Shown here piece after piece: positions 20,668 through 29,118 of a stretch of DNA of 44,748 nt. Source of the stretch: Planctomycetota bacterium (GTDB lineage: Bacteria; Planctomycetota; GCA-2746535); assembly GCA_002746535.1 (NCBI GenBank), contig NVWA01000007.1, forward strand, positions 50,619 to 95,366, given 5' to 3'. Positions within the stretch are counted from its first letter, which is position 1; every line of letters begins with the position of its first letter. The position numbers and the translations under genes were made by a program. The notes under the pieces were generated by a model, which had not been told where the DNA came from, did not search any database, and was given only the letters and a program-made list of their open reading frames with translations.

Positions 20668-20744
20668 CGCGAGGTGGAGCAGTCCGGTAGCTCGTCGGGT
20701 TCATAACCCGAAGGTCGCAGGTTCGAATCCTGTCCTCGCTACCA
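20668..20744 (+). tRNA. Initiator tRNA-fMet (anticodon CAT)
   Basis: 77 bases with encoded CCA. The acceptor stem pairs from G2 (GCGAGG with CCTCGC), while C1 faces T72, unpaired as in bacterial initiators. The anticodon arm CGGG TTCATAA CCCG has the three consecutive G:C pairs required for initiation. GGTTCGAATCC forms the T arm. Confidence 0.96.
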
Positions 20745-20755
20745 TTTTTGGTAGC
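20738..20755 (+). terminator. Hairpin overlapping the tRNA 3' end
   Basis: GCTACCA, the last seven bases of the tRNA, is followed by TTTT and its exact complement TGGTAGC. There is no T-run after it, so it may be a weak terminator or a processing structure. Confidence 0.45.
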
Positions 20756-21195
20756 ACTTCGCGTAACTCATTGCTTTCAATGCACTTACAAATCAACTCT
20801 CAAAATGACCTTGGCCGATCTCATTCTTTTTTAAATTCTTCTGGATTGTATCAAACCATAATTTATGGATTTATCACAAAATAAATCAGCAAGAATAATC
20901 GTTAAATCAGAAATTTAAGGTCAAATCTCTCATATAATTTTAAGGTAAGCCCGTCATATTTTAAGATAAGGCTTATTTTCCAAGGAAGCGAGCAGAATTA
21001 TATGAAACATCAAAATGTAAGTTATATTAAGTATTTTAAGGGACAAACCGTTATCCTTAGGACCTTTTATTCCAAATTAATTCATAAAGTTCATAAAACG
21101 TTAACAATCAAAAGATTTATGCAACAAGTAATAAAATTTTAAAGCATAAATATACTTATCCTCACCTTTTTTTTATTTTTACAGGAAATATAAGA
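20756..21195. other. Long leader region upstream of the exported protein gene
   Basis: 440 bases with no open frame of note. It must hold the promoter of the next gene. TATAATTTTAAGGTAAGC and a similar ATATTTTAAGATAAGGC lie 27 bp apart near 20935 and 20960 as a degenerate direct repeat. No riboswitch-like structure is seen. Confidence 0.4.
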
Positions 21196-24100
21196 ATGTT
21201 AAACAAGTTGACGAAAAAAATAAATAGACAAGGACGTTTATCTTTAGAAATAGAAAAAAAAGCTTTTCTATTTTGTTTCATTTTATTCTTAGTGATGGCT
21301 AATATCTCAAAATCTCATGCCGACGAAAAAAAAATCCCATTAGACTTTAAATCAGTTTGTAAAGAGGTTGACATACTAAACACAATGCAAAAATTCGAGG
21401 GATTATTTAAAGCTGAAGTCTTTATTGCCTGCGTATTCAAAAAAGATATGTCAGATGAAAAAAGAAGGAAAAGTCATAATTACCATTCTGATAAATACAT
21501 AAAGTTTCTAAGCCTATCCACCTGCAAACAAAAATATGGAAAAAATATCTTCAAGTCTTCAAAAAAAATATCACATTTTTTGAAAAAAGAAAAATGCAAT
21601 TTTTTAATTGTACTTGATAAAGGCAACAAGGATTTGGCTCAATTACGGCTATATGAAGGTAGTTTTGGTAATCTATTATCAATTCAAAAATTTCCGTATT
21701 CAGCTGTTAAACGAATGGGTTTAATGGGGGTCATAAGAGATTTGTATGACAAAGCTAGTAAATATCAGAAACAATTTTTAAAAGAAAAGAAATTCAAATT
21801 TGTCACCTTTGATATGTCTGCTACTAGAATTAAATACCCCAGCAAATTAGCTGAATTCTCTGTCTATACAAAATATTTATTTGAAAATCATCCAGATTTT
21901 ATTTTTCTGCCAATGGTCGAGCAAGGCTTGACGACTAATTACTCTAATGAAATTCATACTCACTACTGTGTTGGTCTCTACAACATAAATTCACGTGATA
22001 AATCCATTGAATTAAAATGTTTAAGCGATAAAAAAAACATAAACATCAATATTTCTGACAGCTTATCACCTAGACTGAAGAAAGAGCTGATAATGCAACA
22101 GCTTGAGAAAAAACTAAATTTCAATTTTAATTATTTTGAATCATCCGAAAGAAAAAAAGCCTATTTGAGAGAACTCATTTATGATTATCAAAATGGAAGA
22201 AAAAAAGTGTGCGTAGATTACTATATAAATTTCATGGATACAAATAACAGAACTAAATTCTTTAGGCTATTTGATAAAAAAAATTCTTATAATTTCGCCT
22301 TTACTAAAATAGAAAGCAAAGGACTAAATCTAATTGATCTTGAATTAGAAAAGCTAGACTTTATTAAAAAACATATTCAGTTTCGCAAAATGAACAAAAA
22401 AATGCGGAACGCTAATATTTCTTTAAATTTAAATCATATATTTGATTCATCGGCTTACACAGAAAAAGAACTCATAAAACTTTCTGAAATAAAATTTGAA
22501 TTCTTTAAAAAACATATAACAGGAATTTTAGACTCAACAAGATACAGTTATTATAATAAAAATCTAAAAAACTTTATGTCACAACCTTCGCTAAATTCAA
22601 TAGAGAAATGGTTTAACTTAATCTACAACTATTCTTTAAAATCGAAAAAAAAGAAGTCTTATCTAGAATCTTTATGTGATCAATATTTTAAGCTACTATA
22701 TTCCTTTAAGCAAAAAGTAAATAAGGAAAATAGCCATCAATTGAACCTTAACTTGGCTTACATAAAATCATATGCTGATCACAAAGATGTGACATTACGG
22801 TTTTACGGAATTAAAAACTATCTAGAATTGTCAGATAATAGTCAATCCCAATTAAAAAAAACACTCTCAGAAGATATACATAAAATTGTTTTAAAAAATC
22901 CAGAAATGGCTTCACAGAATAATTTAACGTATTTACGCCATATCAATAATGATGTTAAATTGGCAAAAATGCATAAAGACCTAATAAAAGTATTGAATAG
23001 TGAATGGAAGAAAGACCAATCATTTAATCAATTAAATTTATACAGTGCTTTTCTTTACTCTCATTTGAATTTATTGATTCGTCAGCAGCAGAGCAATGAA
23101 CAATCAAAAGAGCTTAAGTCAAAGTGGCTAATAAAAGAAAATTTGAGATTAATCAAAAAGCAAATCTCTTGGGTAGAAAATGACCCTGTGAAAGAGATAT
23201 CTTTTAATATATTCAAAAAGTTATCTTCTCAAACATATAGCCTCAGCAATAATTTTAAAGAGACGTTGAATGAACTATTTTTTACAAATTTATTTAAACC
23301 ATTGATGAGTAAAAAGATCAATTCTAAAAGTTTCACTAATGAAGTTTTCTATCACTTCAACCGTTTTATTGACGGAAACCTTTCAAAAAAGAATTATGAA
23401 AATTGTAAAGAAATGCTTGAATACTTAATTACATATGACTATTTTAAAAAAAATGATAGCGTATTCATTAAAGCTACAAAAGCTCTTCAAATTCTAGAAT
23501 TAAAAATACAAGCCGATGACAACATTGATCAAACGCCAGATTTTCTAAAAGGACGACTTGTTTTAAATAGAGAAAAGCATGCAAGTGAATTAAAAGTAAG
23601 TTTTGGTTCCCATAGTTATAATAACCTCACCTATAATCTACAGCTCTCCGACACTCATATTACAGGAGTCTATTACAGTAGCCTGAAAAACCGAATTTCT
23701 CTATACCTATGCAAAAATAATATCAATACTGGCATATCATCTTCAATTAAAAAAATATCAAATGCTGGAATAATAGATCAGCTATTAATTAAATCTGGCA
23801 GATCCTATTTAAGATGTGATGCTGATGAAATTTCTTCAAATGGAAATCAAGTTTACTTTATAGTAAAAAGACATCTTTATATGGCTGATTTCGAGAAAAA
23901 TAAAGTGGAAAAAATAACCATCCAAAACTTTAAAAATGAATACATTAAACTAGTCAAGGTATTAGACGGTAAAGTTTTTATTTTTAAAGAAGGTAACGAG
24001 ATAAGTAACGAATTCGGATATATCGATACATCATTAATGCAATACAAACAATTACTGATAAACCAAGGTAGAGAATCCTACTTAAATACAAATAACTTTG

Positions 24101-24570
24101 TTGTTAAAAATATTTATCTATTTAACAAAATTATTTATATTAAGCTGTACGAAAGTTATAGGAAAATATCTTTTTGTAAAATAGATATGAAACTGAACCA
24201 AATTAGACTAATAGGTAAGCTTAAGGTCAGCAACTCTCGATTACATTATTTTGATAAAAAAGTTTTCTATTTTTCTGACAGAAAATATTATATATTAGAT
24301 TTAGTAGCCAATAATGGTTTTCGAGAATTTAAGAAAGAATGGAGTAAAAGTAAATTCAATATTCCATTCAAAGAAGGATATATATATGTGGAAGAAATTG
24401 GTCGTCAGAAAGCATTTGCTTATTTTAACTTCAAATCAAAAAAGACCTCACTTAACATAAACAGTGCCATTTCAGTTGACAACAATTCTCCCTATATCAG
24501 AAATAAAATAGGGCTTACTATTTTAAGCAATCGAAATGTTATTTTCTTTCCAATTAAAGAAGGGGAATAG
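21196..24570 (+). CDS. Large exported protein of unknown function
   Basis: 1,124 residues, not recognised. AGGAAA stands eight bases before the ATG. An N-terminal hydrophobic segment after a basic stretch (KKAFLFCFILFLVMANISKSHA, about 22-42) is a signal peptide or anchor with a plausible cleavage after SHA. Residues 45-330 are mixed alpha/beta with scattered Cys; about 330-770 are long helices rich in Lys and aromatic residues. From about 780 on the pattern is repeated short beta strands (HLYMADFEKNKVEKITI, FGYIDTSLMQYKQLLIN, FCKIDMKLNQIRLIGK) like a beta-propeller. Composition is very rich in Lys, Asn, Phe and Tyr. The stop codon lies in the first copy of a tandem 53-bp repeat. Confidence 0.85.
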   Translation: MLNKLTKKINRQGRLSLEIEKKAFLFCFILFLVMANISKSHADEKKIPLDFKSVCKEVDILNTMQKFEGLFKAEVFIACVFKKDMSDEKRRKSHNYHSDKYIKFLSLSTCKQKYGKNIFKSSKKISHFLKKEKCNFLIVLDKGNKDLAQLRLYEGSFGNLLSIQKFPYSAVKRMGLMGVIRDLYDKASKYQKQFLKEKKFKFVTFDMSATRIKYPSKLAEFSVYTKYLFENHPDFIFLPMVEQGLTTNYSNEIHTHYCVGLYNINSRDKSIELKCLSDKKNININISDSLSPRLKKELIMQQLEKKLNFNFNYFESSERKKAYLRELIYDYQNGRKKVCVDYYINFMDTNNRTKFFRLFDKKNSYNFAFTKIESKGLNLIDLELEKLDFIKKHIQFRKMNKKMRNANISLNLNHIFDSSAYTEKELIKLSEIKFEFFKKHITGILDSTRYSYYNKNLKNFMSQPSLNSIEKWFNLIYNYSLKSKKKKSYLESLCDQYFKLLYSFKQKVNKENSHQLNLNLAYIKSYADHKDVTLRFYGIKNYLELSDNSQSQLKKTLSEDIHKIVLKNPEMASQNNLTYLRHINNDVKLAKMHKDLIKVLNSEWKKDQSFNQLNLYSAFLYSHLNLLIRQQQSNEQSKELKSKWLIKENLRLIKKQISWVENDPVKEISFNIFKKLSSQTYSLSNNFKETLNELFFTNLFKPLMSKKINSKSFTNEVFYHFNRFIDGNLSKKNYENCKEMLEYLITYDYFKKNDSVFIKATKALQILELKIQADDNIDQTPDFLKGRLVLNREKHASELKVSFGSHSYNNLTYNLQLSDTHITGVYYSSLKNRISLYLCKNNINTGISSSIKKISNAGIIDQLLIKSGRSYLRCDADEISSNGNQVYFIVKRHLYMADFEKNKVEKITIQNFKNEYIKLVKVLDGKVFIFKEGNEISNEFGYIDTSLMQYKQLLINQGRESYLNTNNFVVKNIYLFNKIIYIKLYESYRKISFCKIDMKLNQIRLIGKLKVSNSRLHYFDKKVFYFSDRKYYILDLVANNGFREFKKEWSKSKFNIPFKEGYIYVEEIGRQKAFAYFNFKSKKTSLNINSAISVDNNSPYIRNKIGLTILSNRNVIFFPIKEGE

Positions 24571-24673
24571 GAATTCTAGGACACTCTAATTTTAGTACTT
24601 TACATTAACCGAAGTAGACTTAGGAATTCTAGGACACTCTAATTTTGGTACTTTACATTAACAGAAGTAGACT
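24568..24673. repeat. Tandem duplication, 2 x 53 bp, at the stop codon of the preceding gene
   Basis: Copies at 24568-24620 and 24621-24673 differ at two positions. Each begins TAGGAATTCTAGGACACTCT and ends GAAGTAGACT; the TAG of copy 1 is the stop of the large exported protein. The unit contains CACTCT and, 14 bases on, ACTTTAC, reminiscent of the CACTCTAC/GTAAAGTG arms of the sites further right, but in a different arrangement. The duplication marks the left border of the cassette region. Confidence 0.85.
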
Positions 24674-24888
24674 AGATTTGTTATTATTAAATATATTTAT
24701 ATCAATAATTCACAACTATTATGTAATATAAGTACTCTGAGTGGACGCCATATTAATCCTCATCTATCTATTTTTTATTCCAATATATTTAAATCTCCGC
24801 AGAATAAAAAGAGCTTGAGTGGCTCATTAACTATTTACAATCGGCGTTCCATTTCATTGTGATCAATAAATTAATACTTAAATATTAC

Positions 24889-24957
24889 TTGACATTTACA
24901 TATACACTTATAATATAAAGAATAGGATACATATAGAACATATATAATTCGCGAATT
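24889..24957 (+). promoter_or_regulatory. Promoter plus 12-base palindrome before the first cassette gene
   Basis: TTGACA (24889-24894) is a perfect -35 box; TAATAT (24911-24916) is a good -10 at 16-bp spacing. About 30 bp downstream lies the perfect palindrome AATTCGCGAATT (24946-24957), a possible operator or recombination element. The promoter points into the gene at 24979 and could read through the following cassettes. The 24674-24888 stretch holds nothing else I can identify. Confidence 0.6.
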
Positions 24958-24978
24958 TATTGCGCAGGATGTCTCGCT

Positions 24979-25362
24979 TTGAATAAAATAGTGAAGAAAC
25001 TTGATGGTACAAAATTACAAGAATTATTTGAATATAATATAGATCAGAGAAATCGTTTAATAGAAGAAGGCCCAGACGTTTCAGTTGTTAATGCAATCGG
25101 GTATAGTTTTGCTGAAAATGATATAGTAAAGATTATGAAATTGATAGAGCGCGGGAAAAGCCTGGGATATAAATCATCCGAAATTCAAAATTCAGATCTA
25201 TTTGAAATGGATGAGTACGATTTGCCTAAATTTTACTTTTGGCTTGAGAATCGAACTATTCCTACAATATTTAATCTACTTAGTGACTCAATAATAATGA
25301 CAGAATTTAATTATAATTTTGATGTTACATATAATGGTTGGAGCCGTCTCAGAGAAGAATAA
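24979..25362 (+). CDS. Hypothetical protein, first gene of the cassette region
   Basis: 127 residues from a TTG start with AGGA nine bases ahead (MNKIVKKLDGTKLQELFEY); a GTG at 24991 is an alternative. The protein is soluble and acidic and not recognised (VVNAIGYSFAENDIVKIMKL; FYFWLENRTIPTIFNLLSD). It follows the promoter and palindrome at 24889-24957 and is followed within a few bases by a degraded attC-like hairpin, as expected of a cassette gene. Confidence 0.65.
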   Translation: MNKIVKKLDGTKLQELFEYNIDQRNRLIEEGPDVSVVNAIGYSFAENDIVKIMKLIERGKSLGYKSSEIQNSDLFEMDEYDLPKFYFWLENRTIPTIFNLLSDSIIMTEFNYNFDVTYNGWSRLREE

Positions 25363-25417
25363 ACACTCTACACAGGAAAGTCCCCGTAAAGTATATAAGC
25401 TAATCTTAATCACTGAA
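25360..25417 (+). repeat. attC-like site P1 (degenerate)
   Basis: CACTCTAC (25364-25371) pairs with GTAAAGT (25386-25392). To the right TAATCTTAATC aligns with the right arm of site P2, but the expected GTTRRRY end is ACTGAAA and no left core box is seen. It sits between a stop codon and the next ATG, as cassette sites do. Confidence 0.5.
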
Positions 25418-25423
25418 ACTCCT

Positions 25424-25753
25424 ATGAATAATGTATTAAAACCAAACAAAGTTCAGTCTGGATACTACTCCAGCTATTTCTGGATTTTGCTAGATGGACC
25501 AGAGAGTAAATGTAATTTTGATTTACTTATTTCAGCTCTACCTGACTTACTCAAAGATTGCGTTGTAATTTCAGATAATGATTTAAGACTATATGAAGAT
25601 AACACTGCCGCTGTATCTCGACACATTTCAAATAAAAGTATTTGCATTTTGGATGGAGATCTTTTTACCATATATTTTAAGAAACAGGATGATTTTGAAC
25701 AATCACTTGGAGTTATCAGAAAATGTTTACCCGATTTAAAAGAATATAACTAG
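25424..25753 (+). CDS. Hypothetical cassette protein
   Basis: 109 residues starting MNNVLKPNKVQSGYYSSYFW. The frame is open further upstream to 25319, but that part overlaps the previous gene and site P1, so the ATG just after the site is chosen. The soluble product (FDLLISALPDLLKDCVVISD; HISNKSICILDGDLFTIYF) is not recognised. Its last codons, TAT AAC TAG, coincide with the left core box of the next attC-like site, a typical arrangement for integron cassettes. Confidence 0.65.
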   Translation: MNNVLKPNKVQSGYYSSYFWILLDGPESKCNFDLLISALPDLLKDCVVISDNDLRLYEDNTAAVSRHISNKSICILDGDLFTIYFKKQDDFEQSLGVIRKCLPDLKEYN

Positions 25754-25833
25754 GTGTATTTATCAGCACATTCAATGGATATATAATTGTTAGGGTAGTC
25801 CTCGTAAAGTGCCGCTGATCTTAATCGTTATAT
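25744..25833 (+). repeat. attC-like recombination site P2 (best preserved)
   Basis: The left box ATATAAC (25744-25750) is the exact complement of the right box GTTATAT (25827-25833). Inside, ATCAG (25762-25766) pairs with CTGAT (25815-25819), and CAC with GTG next to it leaves unpaired CCG on one side, as attC extrahelical bases do. The left box overlaps the stop of the preceding gene. A 24-base block (25798-25821) is identical to 28432-28455 in site P5. Length 90 bp fits attC. Confidence 0.8.
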
Positions 25834-25893
25834 TTTAATCATAACTTATTTAAAAAGGCCAATATCTCAAAAGATTTGGAAGGAAAAGTATTG

Positions 25894-26271
25894 GTGGAAT
25901 TCTTTTATATGATGCTTGACTGGTTTATGGTCAACATAACGGCATGCATTTGCTCTGGCGTTGCATTTCTAATATGTTTTTTAACGATGGGTCTTCCTGG
26001 TTTTTTGTTTTACGGCCCAACCATTTTTCTTTATGAAAAATTAGGATTTGGACATGTACTCATAAAAATCCAAGGAGATAGCACATGGCCGATGCTTATT
26101 TTAGGAAGTTTCTTAGGTAGCATTTTGGTTGTTCCCATCCATTTGCTAGTCATAAAAATAGCTCCGTCCATAGCTGTCTGGAACCACGTACTAATGGTCG
26201 TCATGATTATTTGGCTCATCACCGTATTTGTTAATGTTCTCATGATTTTTGATTATAGTAGAAAGCACTAA
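25894..26271 (+). CDS. Small integral membrane protein (cassette gene)
   Basis: About 125 residues with three to four hydrophobic spans (NITACICSGVAFLICFLTMG; LGSFLGSILVVPIHLLVIK; VLMVVMIIWLITVFVNVLMI) and no recognised family. The frame runs back to TTG 25876, but GGAAGGA at 25878-25884 places the start at TTG 25891 or GTG 25894. It lies 60 bp after site P2, so it would be the first gene of the next cassette. Many cassette genes are such orphan membrane proteins. Confidence 0.65.
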   Translation: MEFFYMMLDWFMVNITACICSGVAFLICFLTMGLPGFLFYGPTIFLYEKLGFGHVLIKIQGDSTWPMLILGSFLGSILVVPIHLLVIKIAPSIAVWNHVLMVVMIIWLITVFVNVLMIFDYSRKH

Positions 26272-26562
26272 TTGGCCTGTCGTGTTAAGAAAGAAATATT
26301 GACTTTGATTCAGACGACCTGTGTATAGATTTAATATATTCATTAGAAAAAGATTCTTGGCTGGAAAAAGATTTTTAAAATTATGAAAAAAGGTCAGCTT
26401 GGGACTATATTCAGATGAAGTTCAATACTCACTTAAAAATGTAAAAAAATAGGTGATGTCACTTATCAAATCAAATCTTCCTCCATTTAATGGCTCTTGG
26501 CAAAATTAGCTTCTGCAAATACTTGGTGTAACTATCCACTACCTATTAACTTGAATCAATTG

Positions 26563-26648
26563 GCATAACTAACCATCACCCGCGCGTTCGTGTTTAGGCT
26601 TCGGTTTTTATTTAGACTCTACGAGTTTTGCGAAAATATTTGTTATAT
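26563..26648 (+). repeat. attC-like site P3 (tentative) in a long intergenic stretch
   Basis: GCATAAC (26563-26569) and GTTATAT (26642-26648) match attC end boxes with 5 of 7 complementary bases, and ACCCGCGCG lies inside with little clear pairing to TTTTGCG. GTTATAT is the same right box as in P2. The preceding stretch (26272-26562) has no other identifiable feature. Confidence 0.4.
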
Positions 26649-26690
26649 AATTATCTAAAATGCCTATTTTCATAAAAATATATAAATATA

Positions 26691-27101
26691 TTGTCAGATG
26701 AGATCATTAATATAAATAAGATGAAGTCTTGCCTTAATAAAAGTAGAGATATGAGCAAAGAAGATTCAAAAAGAAAAATTATGACTGCTCTTCCATATTT
26801 TGATTTAACTCCTGAAAAATATCTTGATACATTAACCGAATTTGAAATATACTTTGATCATTTAATTAAAAAAATAGAAAGAAGCATCATTGATAAAAAT
26901 AACTCCAAAGCAATAAGTGTTGTATCCTTAATAAGAGGAATGGCGGAAGATCTTAGTTTAGAATATACCGCTATCCAGTGCAATTTATTTGAGAAATTAA
27001 ACAAAAATAAAATGGTAGAAGATGTATTAGAGATATTAGAACAAATAATTGAAGTTACTAAAAAGGAATTGTGTGACATTCGTGATAACTTGGAAAAATA
27101 A
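26691..27101 (+). CDS. Small helical hypothetical protein (cassette gene)
   Basis: 136 residues from TTG 26691 (MSDEIININKMKSCLNKSRD); an ATG at 26721 is a possible alternative. The protein is charged and predicted all-helical (FEIYFDHLIKKIERSIIDK; VLEILEQIIEVTKKELCDI), with no signal peptide or membrane span, and is not recognised. The start lies 42 bp after site P3, and no ribosome binding site is obvious. Confidence 0.6.
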   Translation: MSDEIININKMKSCLNKSRDMSKEDSKRKIMTALPYFDLTPEKYLDTLTEFEIYFDHLIKKIERSIIDKNNSKAISVVSLIRGMAEDLSLEYTAIQCNLFEKLNKNKMVEDVLEILEQIIEVTKKELCDIRDNLEK

Positions 27102-27390
27102 AACATAATTAATCATCTCACTCCCCCACTAATATACCAATCCATACTTATAAATGTTCTCAGACATCTTAACCCCGTTAACATACCAGAATATTCGCTT
27201 TCCTGACTACCCAACGTGATACGGATACTGTCAATATTAGTTTATCAAAGCTCTCAATTAAAGAATGCTATACTCATAAAGTACTTTTCACTAAATCCCC
27301 TTTTCTGGAAACTACATCATTTCCTCCCATAACCATATTACTCTTCCATGATATTGCCAAAACAGTAAAATATTATTTTATTAAAAACTG
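27102..27390. other. Intergenic stretch without visible gene
   Basis: 290 AT-rich bases on the right of the helical protein gene. CTTAACCCCGTTAAC (near 27168) is a short inverted repeat with core-box-like halves and could be debris of a recombination site. No coding potential is visible. Confidence 0.4.
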
Positions 27391-27485
27391 ATTGAACGAA
27401 ATTATTATTGACGTGGACGGAGTCTCTTAAAATTTAAGACCTTCATACATTATCATCACACTCAATGGATACGCAGTCGTTATAT
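27391..27485 (+). repeat. attC-like site P4 (tentative)
   Basis: The right box GTTATAT (27479-27485) lies 14 bp before the next ATG. ATTGAAC (27391-27397) could be the left box, and TTGACGT may pair loosely with ACGCAG. GTCTCTTAAA/TTTAAGAC forms a hairpin inside. TCAATGGAT (27462-27470) also occurs in P2 and near M1, supporting kinship. Confidence 0.45.
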
Positions 27486-27499
27486 TTAAAGGCAATCAT

Positions 27500-28039
27500 A
27501 TGAAGCTAACATCTTTAATCATTTTTCTTATAACAGTTTTATTTACGGGTTGCTCTACAGTCAAAGTCTACAATGAACCTTATAAGAAAATGAGAAATAA
27601 AATCATTTACAATTTTTCTATTGAGTCAAAGCAAAAACGTATTGCTTCCGAAAAGCTAAAAGAAATTTCCCTTCCTAAAAATATTCTTAAAGCTACCAAA
27701 GAATCTATATTCAATTTAATGTGTTATAAAGTTTTCTATAAAAAAGATGTCTTGTACAAAAAGCTTACTTTCAAGATGAAAGGTGAATTCGGAGATGATG
27801 ACACAAAAATTAAAAGAAAGATAACCGTACAACTTAAAATTATAAGCAAAAATAAAACTAAAGTTAAAATCAATGCCAGTTATAGATGGTTGTTTATAAC
27901 TTCTGACAAAAATGATATTGAAAATTTAATTCATCAACATATTGAAGAATCTTTAGCAAATCCAAGAGCTGAAAGGCTTTTTACAAATAACAAAAATGAC
28001 TTGTATCAAAGACTTAAAAGATCAAATAAATATAACTAG
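27500..28039 (+). CDS. Putative lipoprotein (cassette gene)
   Basis: 179 residues. A type II signal peptide is clear: MKLTSLIIFLITVLFTGCST, with the lipobox LFTGC and lipid-bearing Cys18. The mature part is basic and beta-rich (LTFKMKGEFGDDDTKIKRKI; VQLKIISKNKTKVKINASYR) and not recognised. The ATG is 14 bp after the right box of site P4. The gene ends TAT AAC TAG, the same overlap of stop codon and ATATAAC box as in the gene before site P2, although no complete site follows here. Confidence 0.75.
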   Translation: MKLTSLIIFLITVLFTGCSTVKVYNEPYKKMRNKIIYNFSIESKQKRIASEKLKEISLPKNILKATKESIFNLMCYKVFYKKDVLYKKLTFKMKGEFGDDDTKIKRKITVQLKIISKNKTKVKINASYRWLFITSDKNDIENLIHQHIEESLANPRAERLFTNNKNDLYQRLKRSNKYN

Positions 28040-28063
28040 GCAATTCAAACCTTATATAAAAAA

Positions 28064-28351
28064 ATGAAAAATAAAAAAGAAGCAAAAAAAATATTAAGTT
28101 CAGAATTAGATAAATTCAGAAATAAAACATATGAAGAATTAAAAAAATCAATTAATGAAGTTCTTGCATTTGAAATACAACTGACAAGCACAGAAAATTA
28201 TCAGTTAGAAATAGAATTTTTTTGGGACGATAAGCCTAACAATGATATTCGCGTTATGGGTTCAATTGACAATGGTCATGGTTTAAGCGCGTTCATTCCA
28301 ATAACTGACAGCTTTATTAAGGATTCATCAAATAACTTTGTAGATGAATAA
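28064..28351 (+). CDS. Small conserved-type hypothetical protein (cassette gene)
   Basis: 95 residues: MKNKKEAKKILSSELDKFRN..., then YEELKKSINEVLAFEIQL and a beta-rich half, YQLEIEFFWDDKPNNDIRVM and GSIDNGHGLSAFIPITDSFI. The WDD...IRVMGSID...AF.P..D.FI pattern resembles a widespread family of roughly 95-residue uncharacterised bacterial proteins that I know by pattern only. The start is 24 bp behind the lipoprotein stop; between them ATATAAC (28030-28036) and CTTATAT (28051-28057) look like the ends of a collapsed attC site. Confidence 0.7.
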   Translation: MKNKKEAKKILSSELDKFRNKTYEELKKSINEVLAFEIQLTSTENYQLEIEFFWDDKPNNDIRVMGSIDNGHGLSAFIPITDSFIKDSSNNFVDE

Positions 28352-28396
28352 CGATATATAGCAAAGTGATACAATCAAAACTATTTAACTTTCACA

Positions 28397-28466
28397 ATAA
28401 AACACTTTATCAGTCCACTCTACGCAAGAATGTCCTCGTAAAGTGCCGCTGATCTAATTGCTAGGT
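28397..28466 (+). repeat. attC-like site P5
   Basis: ATCAG (28409-28413) pairs with CTGAT (28449-28453) and CACTCTAC (28416-28423) with GTAAAGTG (28438-28445), one mismatch. The 24-base block 28432-28455 is identical to one in P2. The right box is GCTAGGT (28460-28466), one base from GTTAGGT, and the left box ATAAAAC is weak. The next ATG follows 7 bp later. Confidence 0.65.
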
Positions 28467-28473
28467 TTAAATA

Positions 28474-29013
28474 ATGGCATCCATACTTTCAGTAAACAAA
28501 TCTCTAGAACATAATTTCAGCAAAACACCTGTTGATAAAATTTTGCTAATTGAAGGGGAAGGCGTAGAAGGTGACTCTCATCGTGGAGTTACTGTCAAAC
28601 ATCGTTCTCGAGTCAAAGCTGATCCAACTCAGCCAAATTTAAGACAAGTGCATCTTATGCATAATGAACTCATTGACGAACTTAACGAGAAAGGTTTTAG
28701 GGTAAAGCCATCCTCAATGGGAGAGAATATTACTACAATAGATATCGATTTATTATCATTGCCAAGAAATACTATCTTGAAAATAGGGGCTACTGCAAAA
28801 ATACAAATTACAGGTCTAAGAAACCCATGTGCTCAACTTAATCACTTTCAAGATGGCTTAATGTCTGCTGTACTCGATAAAGATGATCAAGGCAATCTTA
28901 TCAGAAAAGCAGGTGTAATGTCCATCGTTTTATGTGGTGGGGTCATTAAACCAAAAGATAAAATTGAAATAATATTACCAACTCAACCCCATGAAAAACT
29001 TGATAGAGTGTAA
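28474..29013 (+). CDS. MOSC domain protein (cassette gene)
   Basis: 179 residues that make up one MOSC domain: VEGDSHRGVTVKHRSR, RQVHLMHNELIDEL, MGENITTIDIDLLSLP, GLRNPCAQLNHF (C119). MOSC domains carry sulfur or handle N-hydroxylated and other adducts together with molybdenum-cofactor enzymes; the stand-alone proteins are mostly uncharacterised. Cys119 lies in the conserved RxPC motif. The ATG stands 7 bp after the right box of site P5 without a clear ribosome binding site, as is common for cassette genes. Confidence 0.88.
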   Translation: MASILSVNKSLEHNFSKTPVDKILLIEGEGVEGDSHRGVTVKHRSRVKADPTQPNLRQVHLMHNELIDELNEKGFRVKPSSMGENITTIDIDLLSLPRNTILKIGATAKIQITGLRNPCAQLNHFQDGLMSAVLDKDDQGNLIRKAGVMSIVLCGGVIKPKDKIEIILPTQPHEKLDRV

Positions 29014-29047
29014 GGCAAAAAAAAGTTATAAGTTTACGCAACAAAAC

Positions 29048-29111
29048 AATTTCATCATCACCACTCTACAGGATGGGTCCTATTAAGTGGTCGTGTTATT
29101 AATTATTAGGT
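29048..29111 (+). repeat. attC-like site P6
   Basis: CCACTCTAC (29061-29069) pairs with AGTGG (29086-29090), and AGGA/TCCT (29070-29081) forms an inner hairpin. The right box is ATTAGGT (29105-29111), near GTTAGGT, 7 bp before the next ATG. The left arm CACTCTACAGGA matches P1 and P5. Confidence 0.55.
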
Positions 29112-29118
29112 ATCAATT

